From the NCBI GenBank assembly GCA_963971225.1, contig OZ020267.1, positions 53,213,590 to 53,277,589 on the forward strand: a stretch of DNA of 64,000 bases. The letters are read 5' to 3'. The position numbers were made by a program, and so were the translations under genes. Positions 35,068 to 46,026 of the stretch are shown here, piece after piece (positions within the stretch are counted from its first letter, which is position 1; every line of letters begins with the position of its first letter). Below the pieces are notes generated by a model. It searched no databases and was not told where the DNA came from. It worked only from the letters and a program-made list of their open reading frames with translations. The stretch is from Melieria omissa. Lineage: Eukaryota; Arthropoda; Insecta; Diptera; Ulidiidae.

Positions 35068-35550
35068 TCGATTTAGGAGATTCTTGGCCTTTTAGGAGAA
35101 TTTTTAGGAGGAAGAATTGTTTAGAAGGAAGTTTAGGAGATTTATATTTTATGTTAGGGGATTTTCTGATCCTTGGTGGGTTTTTAGGAGATTTTTGGAT
35201 AAGGAAGTATGATGTACTGGGAACACTGGCAACAAAACATATCTTGGAAACTATTTTAATAGTCAAAGCACCTTATTGTGTGAAAAATTTGTAAGCTTAC
35301 AAAATGTACGCTCGTTCTGTCACAATAAAATCCTAAAACGGCACTTTTATTTAATTCATTTGTTATATGTTTTGTTTTCGTTGATAATAAAAAAATAGTT
35401 ATATATTTTTAATTTGTATGAGAAGTTTAATTCTTTTAAATCTATGCAAATTATAAAAACAAAATTTAGGAGATTTTTTCACTTTGGGAGGAAATGTCAG
35501 TATTTGTTTAAGATTTAGGAGAAACTAATTTCAGGTATCTGTCAACACTG
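35068..35550. mobile_element. hAT-like non-autonomous element, copy 1 (left end lost)
   Basis: It shares about 480 bp with 39760-40270 in the same orientation (for example TTTAGGAGGAAGAATTGTTT and TTATATTTTATGTTAGGGGA). The right end, read inward, is CAGTGTTGACAGATACCTGA, which matches the left tip of copy 2 (CAGTGTTGCCAGAT). Tips beginning CAGTGTTG are common in hAT elements. The short ORFs on both strands (35003-35294) are products of the TTTAGGAGA repeats inside it. Confidence 0.6.
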
Positions 35551-36990
35551 ACGTACTGTTCCATAAAGATCAAACCTTTTCCGAAGGACCCTATTTTTAC
35601 CATTGTAATACAATCAGAGAGAAGAACTCTGCTCTGTTCTATTATATATAAGTCTATTCCATTCTATTCTAATCCCAAATATTTGCATTCCAGAACTTCG
35701 ACTGTAGCCCTGGACATAAACGTAGAAAATGGTGAATTGATTCCATCTCTTTTACAAAATTAAAACATCTCTGAGTCATAACATCAATGAGTACAAATAG
35801 ATATAAGTCATCGTTGGAGCATTGTCCTAGTGCTGCCTACTCTTAGTACCCTTAGTGCAGATTAATTTAACTCCAAAACTTTTTCTCATTCGTTACACTT
35901 CGGGCATCGTCACTGCGCAATAGGGAGGCTATTTTATCGAATTCATCGAAGATTTGATCGAAAAATGTGAACTCGTCTAAAAACCTCTCGTCTAAGCTCT
36001 GTGTGGGTTCCGTGACCATTAACAAATTTGGGAAATCTTCACATTCTCGACGGACCAAATAATGTAAATTAACATTTACTGACAAATTTGATCGAAAAGA
36101 AAATCTCATCGACTTGAAAATTCGTTTTAGTTCTACCAAGACACCGTTTCCAAGCATAAGTTGTGTGATGTGCGAACCTGGGCTGCTTCCCTACTGTCCA
36201 AAATACCTATTAAGTCTTCTGATTTGAATGTCAATGAACATGTGTAGAGTTATATGTATTGTGGAATTTAGAAGAATAATTTTAAGACCACACAATTTCT
36301 TTAAAGGATCGACTGAAGGCGGCCATAGTTGAAGATTGGGTGAGTTAGTAGGCATCGTATTGTCATCAATTACTGAAATTAATGCCTAAATTTTTGATAC
36401 CAGTGGAACCAAGATCCTTCCAACTAAATACTAAATTAGATTGGTCTTCAACATTGTTGTATTGTTTTTATATGAGTTTTCTATTGTTCCATTTTAAGTT
36501 CATTTGAAATTCATTTTCCATTTTACTATGTATTAGTTTTTCATGAATAAAAAAGGAAATATATTTCGGTTCTTGTTCATTTCGATTTTCTGTTCATTGT
36601 TTTTTCGGAGGAAAAAATTATTTTATTAACCGCAGATCGAGCTTCAAAAAAATTAAGGAATCCTGCCCTTTGTATACAAAGGAGAGAATTATAAACTTTT
36701 AAATTTTTTCAAGACCTCTTTCTTAAAAACCTGTGAAAGATGATTTTAAACAATCATAATCCCAACACAACAAAGTAACAAAGAATGGTTACATTATTTA
36801 TATCCTGAAAAAAGTTATAATAAAACAAAAAACCAAATGTATCATTTTTGATACAAAGCTCAATCTACGGTTAAACCGATGAAAAGATTTAATTTTTGTC
36901 ATTTTTAATTTGCTGTGCGTCTTGTTCCATTTGAGCTTTGAGCGCCTGTAGCTCAGAAGTAGTAGAAGTGATATCCAGTTTTAAGCCCTA
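35551..36990. other. Non-coding DNA
   Basis: The 96-codon minus ORF at 35867-36157 has no recognisable motif. Nothing else can be defined. Confidence 0.45.
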
Positions 36991-36994
36991 TATA

Positions 36995-37085
36995 TATTTT
37001 TTTTTCATTTAAGCAAACGCGCAGGGTACGACCCCTATTAAAACGAGGCATTGCGTTGGTTCCGGAAGAATATATAAGTTAGGAC
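36995..37085 (-). pseudogene. Non-LTR retrotransposon 3'-end fragment
   Basis: The minus strand reads TNAMPRFNRGRTLRVCLNE, close to the end of the reading frame at 62345-62410 (SNAMPRINRGHPLRVCLS then stop). The same nucleotides also appear at 47590-47650 (minus). Only the last residues and some 3' DNA are present. I infer a retroelement because the 62-kb copy follows an RNase H-like motif. Confidence 0.55.
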
Positions 37086-39105
37086 AATGTCATCTCTTTC
37101 GTTGTTACGTTCCCTTCAATCGGTAACGCACACAGGATATCATTTGGAGTGGCTCCGTACACAACTTATACCTTTGAAAGCATATTTGCTTCACAAAATT
37201 TTTGTGATAAATAGATATTTGACGGAGAGTCAATGCCTTCAATATTTATTTCTATCTATCGTATTCTATCGTGTAGTAGTTAATTCTCCTAAGTGGATCA
37301 CAAAAATTATGTTAAATAACAATGTCTGCTTTGGTTGTATCGATTTCTGAGCGCCTCATTACCCACTTGTGCAGTATCCTAACAAAAAGACTTTGTGCCA
37401 CTCTTTGAATCTCAGTGAAGCAAAACATTTCTTTAGAATGATTGAGTACTCTACCTATGATTCGAAGTCTTCAAGTGGGCAATTTCACTGGCAACAAAGA
37501 TAGTTAGTTATATTCATGGCAAGAACTGAGCTATCTTGTAGTACCTTGGAGATCGCCCCGCTCAAGTTTTTGTTTCCAAATCCAACCATAAACACACTGT
37601 GTGTATACACTACTGTTATATCAAAAAAATTTAATTGATACTTTTGCAATCAAACGAATGTAAAACAAACTGCCATTAGTCCAGCGTGTACTCATCAATT
37701 CTCCCAAGTAGTTCAGAAAGATCAATTTCTTGTCTCCTCATTACCATCTCTTTTGCTACTTCGTTCTCTTTAATAATTCTACGATGACCAATGGTGATCA
37801 GTGATTCAAAACCTATCTTCAGAATCTTCATTTCTATTACTTTGGGTTCTTAAGTCTAAGTCTCGTATCAACCTGTCTTTCCAACTCCACTTCGTCTCTC
37901 CCAATACAACCATACACACACACACGCTGTATGTCTGCAATATTGCGATATCAATAAAAATTTAATCGATACTTTTGCAGTCAAACGAATAAAATACGAG
38001 CGAAATTAGCATAAAGTCAATGGGAATGTTCGGGTCGCACTGCGCATAAATCACTGGGAAAGTGTTGGACAAAACAATAGGCTCGGCCAGATTCGAATTC
38101 AATAAGCGCGCATTGCGTGTTGAACATTTCACACAACAAAAAAAAAACACTTGTTTACACATGTTGACCTTCGCGCTGAACTGTCACCTCGACGGCGCGC
38201 ACAGACAACAGCGAACACACACCACGCCGCCAATTGAGATGTCATCTTTATGGGGAAAATGGAAATCGTAAGCGCATTGAATGGCCGATCGGTGTCTGTG
38301 TAATTGTTGGTGGTCACCGGGACCACCCCGGCAACAAGTGGCAACAAGCGCCGGCGGCAACGGTAAAAGCTCACCGGGAAATTTATACACACACACACAC
38401 ACATGTACAAAAATCCATGTGTATGTGAGTGTGTTGCACACTGGTGTTGCTGTTTAACTGAAAATTCACCTAAGATTTCTTTCGCTGTAACTTTTGCACG
38501 ATGTCGCGTGCCATTTCCAACGCAAACGTCAAAGACGCTGCACATTTTTAACGATCGACAACGTCTGCTCGAATATTTTATTCGTTGCAATATCTCAATA
38601 AACCAAAACCGAAATGTGTCATGTGACATAAAATGCGGTCATAAAGTTCATATTTAGGTGTGTGAGGTACATAATTTAGCTGTCGTTGCTGGTTGGTTGG
38701 GCGGCTCGCTGGTTGGTTGGTTGGTTGGTTGGTTGACTGGTTGCTTGGCTGTTGTTAGGCTCATTTATTTGTTGTTGTTGCGCTGTTGCCGGTCATGTTG
38801 TTGTGACACAATGCATTGGTCACAGCTGTAAAACGAGGATATTGTTTCGGAGATATGACATTGTAGCACCGCAGCTGAACGGCTGAATGCGTTGAATGAA
38901 TTCGTCGTCTGGACAATTTCAATGCGTCGCGGTTGTGGGCCAATTGTGTGTGGTCCCGGCCTACGACCGGTGGGACGACCGATAAGAAAGTACAGACATT
39001 TCTATAATTGAAATTTCAGGTCGAACGGAGCAGCGCGGAGGAATGTTTTTAATTGAGATTTTGGCATAAAGATAATTGAAAAAAATTTAACAAAAAATTG
39101 TTTAC
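37086..39105. other. Non-coding DNA with GC-richer island at 38.1-39.0 kb
   Basis: The island holds a CA run at about 38386-38403 and a GGTT run at about 38692-38740. ORFs such as 38129-38629 (minus) overlap others and lack motifs. The 37087-37350 plus ORF is unrecognised. Confidence 0.45.
38690..38742. repeat. (GGTT)n-rich microsatellite
   Basis: GCTGGTTGGTTGG-type units, with five uninterrupted GGTT units in the middle. Confidence 0.85.
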
Positions 39106-39112
39106 TCTTAAC

Positions 39113-39700
39113 ACAACAAAGTGAATCATGGCGACATGCTTTGTTTGATGTTAGACAGCGAGGGATTTAAAAGAAACCAAAAATAGATTATGAAATAAAA
39201 GGGCAGTAAACAGATGCACACGCTTTCTTAACCCTCGATTAGCGAATGGGTCTAGCAAAGACTTCTCTTGGGTTCGCTAAGGACTCCAGAGAAGTCTTTG
39301 CGTGTCCCACGGGCCAGAGAGTTCTATCCACCTATCATTTCTGAGTTATAATAATGATCCGTTGGACAATGAAGCTTCAACGAAAAAGTTTTAAGGTTTT
39401 AAAATTTGTATCTCCTTACGTAACAAAGTGAATAATGGCGACATGCTTTGTTTGATATTAGACAGCGAGGGATTTAAAAGAAACCAAAACATAGATTCTG
39501 AAATAAAATGGCAGTAAAAAGGTGCAGCACGCTTCCTTAACCCACGATTGACAACATTAATCCTCAGCGGAATGGGTCTAGTATCGCTAAGGACCACAGA
39601 GAAGTCTTTGCGTGTCCCACGGGCCAGAGAGCTCTATCCACCTACCATTTCTGAGTCATAGTGATGAGCCGTTGGACAATGAAGTTTCAGCCAAATAGTT
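39113..39700. repeat. Tandem duplication, two units of about 307 bp
   Basis: AACAAAGTGAAT-ATGGCGACATG occurs at about 39115 and 39422, AGAAGTCTTTGCGTGTCCCA at 39291 and 39600, and CCGTTGGACAATGAAG at 39359 and 39669. The second unit continues into the dispersed repeat that the hAT-like element interrupts at 39744. Confidence 0.85.
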
Positions 39701-39743
39701 GTTCGACGCGACAACTGGAGATCGACAGTGAAAAAGAAGACGG

Positions 39744-40270
39744 CAGTGTTGCCAGATCAGGAGATTTGCTCCTAGATTTAGGAGATTTTTGATCTTTTAG
39801 GGGCATTTTTAGGAGGAAGAATTGTTTGGGAGAAAGCTTAGGTCATTTATATTTTATGTTAGGGGATTCTTCGGATCCTTAATGGATTTTTGGCAGATTT
39901 TTGGATAACGAAGTATGATGTAGTGGGAACATTATTTTAATAGTCAAAGCGCCCTATTGTGTTAAAAATTTGCAAGCTTACAAAATGTAAGCTCGTTCTA
40001 TCTCGTTCTCACTTATTGCTGTCACAATGAAATGCCGTCAAAAATGGCATTTTTTATTTAATTCATTTGTTATATGCTTTATTTTTGTTAAGCTGAAGGT
40101 GATTAAAAAAAGGCTGCATTAACAAAAATTATATGTATATATTTTTACTTTTTATTATTATTTATTATTTATTTATTATTTTACTTATTTAATTTTAGGA
40201 GTTTTTTCACTTTTGGGAGAATATTTCAGTATTTTTTTAAGATTTAGGAGAAAAGCATTTCAGGTATCAG
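39744..40270. mobile_element. hAT-like non-autonomous element, copy 2
   Basis: The left tip CAGTGTTGCCAGATCAGG follows GAAGACGG (39736-39743), the same eight bases found in the uninterrupted homologue at 32573-32580. The right end (…AGATTTAGGAGAAAAGCATTTCAGGTATCAG, here abbreviated) has lost the outer few bases seen in copy 1. There is no transposase. Eight-base target duplications are the hAT pattern, but the right-hand copy of the eight bases is degraded. Confidence 0.65.
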
Positions 40271-40494
40271 TAACTGGGAGACTGTGTCTTGGTGGAACGA
40301 TCGAGTTGCGAACACCTTATCAACTCTTGGCGTGACCGAAACCCGATAATGAGTTGTTACAGTTAGGTTCAAGAAGGGGAGTGAACGGCATGCACTTCCA
40401 CCCGGAAACTCCAGGGGGTCCATTTTTAATCCCTTCATTCTCAAAAATTCCGTTGTATTCTTCATTCTTAAAAATACCAGTTAACACATTCGAG

Positions 40495-40723
40495 ACGACG
40501 ATTTTTTTCGAACACGACAGGAGTGAAGTTATATTTTTCTTTGTATTGTACACAGTAAAACCAATGCCAAATTTATTTTTCCTGTACTTTACAGATTTCA
40601 TTAGTTCCAGAAAAAATCTTATTTCGACGACTAGTTTACTCAGAATAACTGATAATTGCACATTATTTTCTTAAAGCTTCGGAAATCCATTGCACACACG
40701 GTGTGCAATCGGTCTCGAATGGG
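40495..40723. mobile_element. TTAA-flanked piggyBac-like MITE, family C
   Basis: The element is 229 bp between TTAA at 40491-40494 and 40724-40727. The ends are inverted: CACATTCGAGACGACGATT on the left and, inward from the right, CCCATTCGAGACCGATTGC. There is no ORF of note. Confidence 0.75.
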
Positions 40724-40727
40724 TTAA

Positions 40728-42026
40728 GTGAATAAATAAGCAATCTTTCCAAGACTTGCATCCCAGTGTCGAGACCACTTCCAGGACAGCCGTTGACACA
40801 TTTTATTCCTTTATGAAATATTACAATTAAAATATTATTTACTTATGATTTTCCCAATGAAAAGAGCACAAATCTCAAGTAAGTTAACAACAAACTGGGC
40901 TTGGTCCGTCCAGTGACATTTGCTTCTTTTAGTTTCAATGAATAAGTCACTCTAAACTAAAGCTTTCTATGCCTTGATTCATTGGCATCCACACAAAACG
41001 AGACACTTGTCGCATGCTTCCAAGTTCCTTCAGTGGTTCATCTTCACATCAAATATTTGGCGTGTCCTTTGAGAGCAATTTACATACATACATATTCGGT
41101 GTACCCAAACAAGTGTCATTGTCTTTCGAATTGAAATGAAAATCTGGTCGCGACTAACACAAAGCAAACACTGGCACTGGCACCCACAACAAAACCCATA
41201 ATCAGCAGCAAGTCTTTGAAGTTTCATGAATGAAAATGGCTAAATGTCTAAAAATATATTTACGCTGACAGATATTTGCAGTGATAGGTACTTACGAATG
41301 GCTATTTGCTTATACATGTCGAAAAATGCTAATGAACCCACTCGCAGTGCTTTGGGAATCGCGTGCGGCGAGCAACGCTGAATGTCGGTCGACAGCGAAG
41401 CAAAAGCTTTGTTGATGATTGAGTGCGCAAACAGAAGCGATATTCATTCATTGCTCCATTCATTGACTTGGCCAAGTGCACTGTACATAGTACACGATTT
41501 TGTTTTGTTGTTGTTGTTGTTGAAGTGGCGGCGAGGTGCGGTGACAGTTGCTCTTTGCTGCCACAGGACCTGGCAAGCAGCGGTTATGAATGAAGTCAGC
41601 ACTCACACACACACATATATGTGATTCGACTGTTTTTAGCAATAAGTGAGCAACTGAAAATAGCCTGAAAATCTCATATGGCATTCTATGTGCGTAGATA
41701 GTTGTGCAAGTATGAACTTTTGTGCGCACGTGCAGAGTTTAATATTAGAATTTTTAATCTGAATTAATGCTATGACGTCATTGGGAATGTATCATTTGGC
41801 ATTTTCTTCACATGAATGGTGGTTTGAAAGATGTTGATACTTTTGTTTAGTTCTGTTCAGTTGATGGTTTCTGAGACTCAAAACAGTGTCAAGTTAAGGA
41901 AAATTAATGACCTGCACATGGAAAATGAAAACACGTGTGCGGAACTACACACTTTGGTAGCTGCAGTTGATAGAAGGATATTGTTTTTATGTAAGAAAAT
42001 AGTCGCATTTCAATTATTAATTAATA
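40728..42026. other. Non-coding DNA
   Basis: Mixed composition with a short TTG run near 41510. ORFs at 41382-41624 (plus) and 41460-41729 (minus) overlap each other and are unrecognised. Confidence 0.45.
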
Positions 42027-42028
42027 TA

Positions 42029-42587
42029 CAGTGGGTGGTCAAGCAATTAGCACGCTTATGAAAAATTTACATTTTCAAGCTTAAGTGGTACTAAAATAAT
42101 TTCCAAACGCTTTTTGTTTTCTTGTTTGCTTAGCTTATTTGTCCCACAGTATTTCTAATAGTATTTGTGAGTTTATGTGCCGTGGGTGAGCACGATAACG
42201 GGACTTTGTTAGCGGCAGTTTTAAATTGAACATTTGTTGCAAATCTTGAATAGTGAAGTGTGCATTCGAATTGGGAAATCATTATAAGAAAGTCGTGCAT
42301 TTTTGAGAATAAAATAAAAAGGAAAACGATATATTGAAAAATACTCGCATTGGGAGTATAGGTAATTATTGTTTTAAGTAGTTTGGAATGGTGTATTGAA
42401 CAAATTTCTATTTTTTATAGATGGTGCAAAAAACTAAACAATTCGCTTTAAACATATCTTCTTATTTGTTCTGAAATTAAAATATAATTCAAAAAAAGAA
42501 TTCAAAAATTAAAATTGTAAGAGTTTTTTTTTAAACATAAAAAGCGTTTGATTGCTTGAAGCGTGCTAATTGCTTGACCACCCGCTG
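42029..42587. mobile_element. Tc1/mariner-type MITE
   Basis: The element is 559 bp flanked by TA (42027-42028 and 42588-42589). Inverted ends are CAGTGGGTGGTCAAGCAATT on the left and CAGCGGGTGGTCAAGCAATT inward from the right, and they continue as AGCACGCTT on both sides. CAGTGGG tips with TA are typical of Tc1-like elements. The interior is AT-rich and holds no transposase I can recognise. Confidence 0.85.
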
Positions 42588-42689
42588 TAGGTACATATGA
42601 ATTGACGTAAAATAGGCTTAAATTTCTTGAGTCGATAACAATTGGTGAAAATTCGTTCAATTACACAACAACTGCCAACTTTCGTAACC

Positions 42690-43123
42690 TATCCAATTCG
42701 AAACAGTTCCATAGAATAAGAAATAAGAAGTGTGCTAGTTTACTTTTGAACAAATTTAGTTTTAAACGGGTAAAATAAATTTTGTATAAATATTGTTTAG
42801 TTACAGAAACATTATTTAATATTTATGGAAAAATACAGAATTATCACTTTTTGATTTTCTTTAACTATAATGAAAGAAACAGGGTTTTGATCAAACGCGC
42901 CCAATTCGCAGACTTCAATTCGAACACAAACTTTCCCAGATATCGCTACAAATTGGAAATTATTTTGGGGTAACAGTAAAATTTTCGTAATTTGCTTTGG
43001 ATCCACTTCTAAAAATATAAATTTTTTGGTGCCTACTCAAAGAAAACCCTTAAATATATAGCTTTTGCTATAAAATGACAAATAGATGAAGTTGCTCTCA
43101 GGCAACTTTGGAGTCGAAAGGGT
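42690..43123. mobile_element. TTAA-type MITE, family A, copy 2 (inverted, decayed)
   Basis: This is the reverse complement of much of 3018-3526; the pair shares GGTTTTGATCAAACGCGCCC and GGAGTCGAAAGGG. The right target site is TCAA rather than TTAA and the left end is no longer recognisable, so this copy is older or more damaged. Confidence 0.7.
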
Positions 43124-43479
43124 CAACAGCCTGCGAACAAAATAAACCACCAGAAATCAAAAACAAGTGAGCGTATTTTAATTAATTAACAATCTTCATC
43201 TAACACTAAACAAACTAAAAATTACACTTCCCAGGAACATTTTATCGAATAGAGATAAAATGAATAATGCTGTTTGGTTTTGGGATCATTTAGTTTTCAG
43301 ATCCTCTACTTCAATTTTAAGCCAAAATTAACTATTGAACACATCTTTAAATCATTGAAGTTGTATTCTTCGCTGAATTTTTGCCAACTGCAACAATATT
43401 TTCAGGCGGAACGTACATTTTTAAGCTGCACGAGTCTTACAGAATCAGTGGCTGTTTCAGTTACTTTGAAATTTTTCAC

Positions 43480-43815
43480 TAAAATACCCACAGGTCTCTG
43501 GGATGATCGATTGAAACCAAAATTTGTGTAAAACTGCTTTACAAATATGCCCACAACTCTCAGGGTTTATGAATTAAAGTATCTGAATCAAAATATTTGT
43601 AAAAGTCATCAAATCTCTTCCCTAATACATCCAAAGATCCCTGGGTTGATAGAGTGAAACCAAAATATCTGCAAAAATCCTTTACAAATACTACACCCAC
43701 AACACTCTGACTTTATCGATTACGATCTCTTTTGAGAATCCAAATTTGTATTTAGCAAAAATCTTTACTAATATACCCACAGATCGCTGTATTGATTGCA
43801 TAAAAACGCTCTTGA
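43480..43815. repeat. Diverged short tandem repeat, about 70-85 bp units
   Basis: CCCACA-GTCTCTGGG-TGAT and GAAACCAAAATTTGTGTAAA-type phrases recur at about 43489, 43550, 43630, 43697 and 43777. It is AT-rich and noncoding. Confidence 0.6.
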
Positions 43816-43819
43816 GAAG

Positions 43820-44600
43820 TTTGAGAGGTTACCACGTGAGATTTAAAATTTTTTTTTAATATTTCAAATCAAACTGTGGACTGTACCAAATGCCAGCTAC
43901 ACAAATAGATAGTTCTGTTTTCAATTCTCTATCAGAATTAACTCATCAATGGCCCTATTTTGGTAATAAGTTAGCATCTATTGCAAAGTGTACATAACAA
44001 GAAATTATTTTTATGCATTATTGCCAACTGCGTCGCAGTAATACCAACAATCGTAGTCGTATGATGTTTCACTGTTATGCGTTTAGTTGTTCCCATTAAC
44101 ACAGCACCTACATACGTACGTCATTTCCATTGAAAACACACACATATGTATATGCATATAATAAATATTATAAATATGTATTGTTTATGCGTGTGTGTGT
44201 GTGTTACCTTTGTTGGGGCTCGCTCCGCCCACGTTGGATGTGCGAAAACTATGCCGCTTAAGTGCTTTTTTGAATGCACAGCTGCAGCTGAATTTTGCAA
44301 TTCAATTTGTAGTTAATCTCTTTTAGTGAGCCGAGCTGCCAGCGTTCGTGAAACAGCCACACCAACAACAACAAGACGTCGCACTGTGAAGCGAAAATTT
44401 ATCAATGAAGCCACCCACACGTGTCGCACACGAATCCGAAGCAGCGCAACGTGGGTGCTGCAATTACTTCTGTATTATTGCCATACAGCTATGTATGTAT
44501 GTATGTATGTATGTATGTATGTGGGGAGCGGCGTGCCGCCAAAAAGCTCAGTGCCAAGTGTAGCTTTTGATTGGGCTTTTTCGGCGAATTGAACCTGTTT
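43820..44600. other. Non-coding DNA with microsatellites
   Basis: A GT run lies at about 44190-44205 and an ATGT run at about 44490-44521. The plus ORF 44326-44592 crosses the ATGT run and has no domain. Confidence 0.5.
44490..44521. repeat. (ATGT)n microsatellite
   Basis: About seven consecutive ATGT units. Confidence 0.9.
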
Positions 44601-44612
44601 GCATTACAATGA

Positions 44613-44965
44613 GCCCCAACGGCGGTTATCATATCCGGAAAAACCATTTCCCCCGCATCAACAACAACAACAACGTCGACAATTCACAATAACTGTGAAT
44701 TGCTGTAATCAAAAATGTCAAAGGTCATGGCTGAGTATTCATTGGGAAAAGTTGCAAGCCGTATGGGAAAAGTTGGAAAAAATCAGTCATTTAAGTTCAC
44801 TTAACTCGGCTTTGCTCCCATTGGGCTATTTTTATTTTAAAGAACCGACGGCGGTTATTTAATCCGGAAAAACGAAGTAACATCAACAACAACAACAACG
44901 TCGGCAATTCACAATAACTGTGAATTTTTGTAACCGAAAATGTCAAAGGTCATGGCTGCGTATTC
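44613..44965. repeat. Tandem duplication with a conserved palindrome, units about 235 bp apart
   Basis: GGCGGTTAT-ATCCGGAAAAAC, CATCAACAACAACAACAACG, then AATTCACAATAACTGTGAAT and GTCAAAGGTCATGGCTG recur in the same order at 44613-44735 and 44848-44965. The palindrome AATTCACA-ATAAC-TGTGAATT is unchanged in both units (44681-44701 and 44906-44926). Confidence 0.85.
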
Positions 44966-45470
44966 ATTGTATTTCTGTGAAAATGTATTTGTATTCATTT
45001 AACTCTGCAATGAATGAATTCACTTTGGCTATTCTGAATTTAGCTCATTCTCAGTAAAAATGTCTATTTTTATTGAAAAAACGATTCCATTGAAAGGCCA
45101 AACAATCGGACAAACAATGATGATTATGTAAATATTGGGTTGTAAAATATGAATTATGATGATTATGAGTTATGATACAACGATGATACAACAAAATGTA
45201 TAAAATGTAAAAAATATTGCATAAGATTCCGATGTCTTAGTAAAAAAATACGAAAGAAGTAGCGGAAAGAGACAAATCCATGATGATCCATTCAGCACTG
45301 GCAAAGTAGTTTTTCGTTCTTTAGTAAGTGTCGGTTGCTATCGGTAACGCACGTCCGGTAAGAACTTAAGAACTAAGTATTTTATATTATGTTACTTTTG
45401 GATGTTCCAAACTAATTTAGCTTCAGAAGGGCCCAGCTAGCTTTGATTGGACGAATAGCTTCTGTTGCCT
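44966..45470. other. AT-rich non-coding stretch
   Basis: Contains ATGATTATG-like short repeats near 45115-45200. Nothing else is recognised. Confidence 0.45.
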
Positions 45471-45474
45471 GTTG

Positions 45475-45700
45475 ACTTCCTAGCGATACCAGCTGGAGTT
45501 CCTTGGGCATTCAAAGCTGGTGAAGTTGTAATATCAAGACTAGGGACCTCATTCAACCCTGGAAAATACGGGTTCTGAGACATGAAATGCGAGATCTAGG
45601 TATAGCCGGACAGTAGCACAGAATTTGTTACAAGGTTTCAATTCGCCTGATTTAGTTGTGTCCATCTGTTGCGGTGAGCTGCAAGGGATCAACTAATCGA
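45475..45700 (-). pseudogene. Non-LTR retrotransposon C-terminal remnant
   Basis: The minus strand from about 45645 reads RRIETL*QILCYCPAIPRSR, followed by ISCLRTRIFQG. This matches the C-terminal motif ETxxHxLCxCPAL-R of RNase H-bearing non-LTR elements, with one stop inside. The next DNA (to 45475) continues as weakly coding in a shifted frame. It is clearly inactive. Confidence 0.6.
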
Positions 45701-46026
45701 GTGGTCATTTCGGAGAGATCGAAGAGTTCATCGAGCGAAATTTTGCTCAAGATTTTGTTAACTTTTAAGATATCTAAGTTGAAGTATGAAAAGCTTCCTG
45801 CAAACATCTGTGTTGTTCGCACAAATCTGCTCAAGGCAAGGGGACCTATAAAAGATTAGGATTCTTACTGTCGAAAGAACAAGCTCCCAGTTCCTGGGTT
45901 CACTCAGAAAATTGCCATTTTTTGCCGAAAGAGAATCAACCAGAAATGTTTATTATATATTTGGTCATGCAGCCGAAGGCTTCTGCTGCCAGTGCTGCTA
46001 GGTACTTATTTGTAGAATACTAACTA

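Noticed and set aside
35867..36157. 96-codon minus-strand ORF
   Set aside because: Looks protein-like in composition but matches no family I recognise and has no neighbouring exon; left unassigned.
36895..36985. Minus-strand helix-like phrase SELQALKAQMEQDAQQIKND
   Set aside because: Could be a gag or coiled-coil fragment next to the non-LTR end at 37.0 kb, but it is too short and isolated to support a call.
38129..38629. 166-codon minus-strand ORF with Cys/Val/Phe runs
   Set aside because: Overlaps other ORFs in the same GC-richer island and crosses the CA repeat; it shows no family motif.
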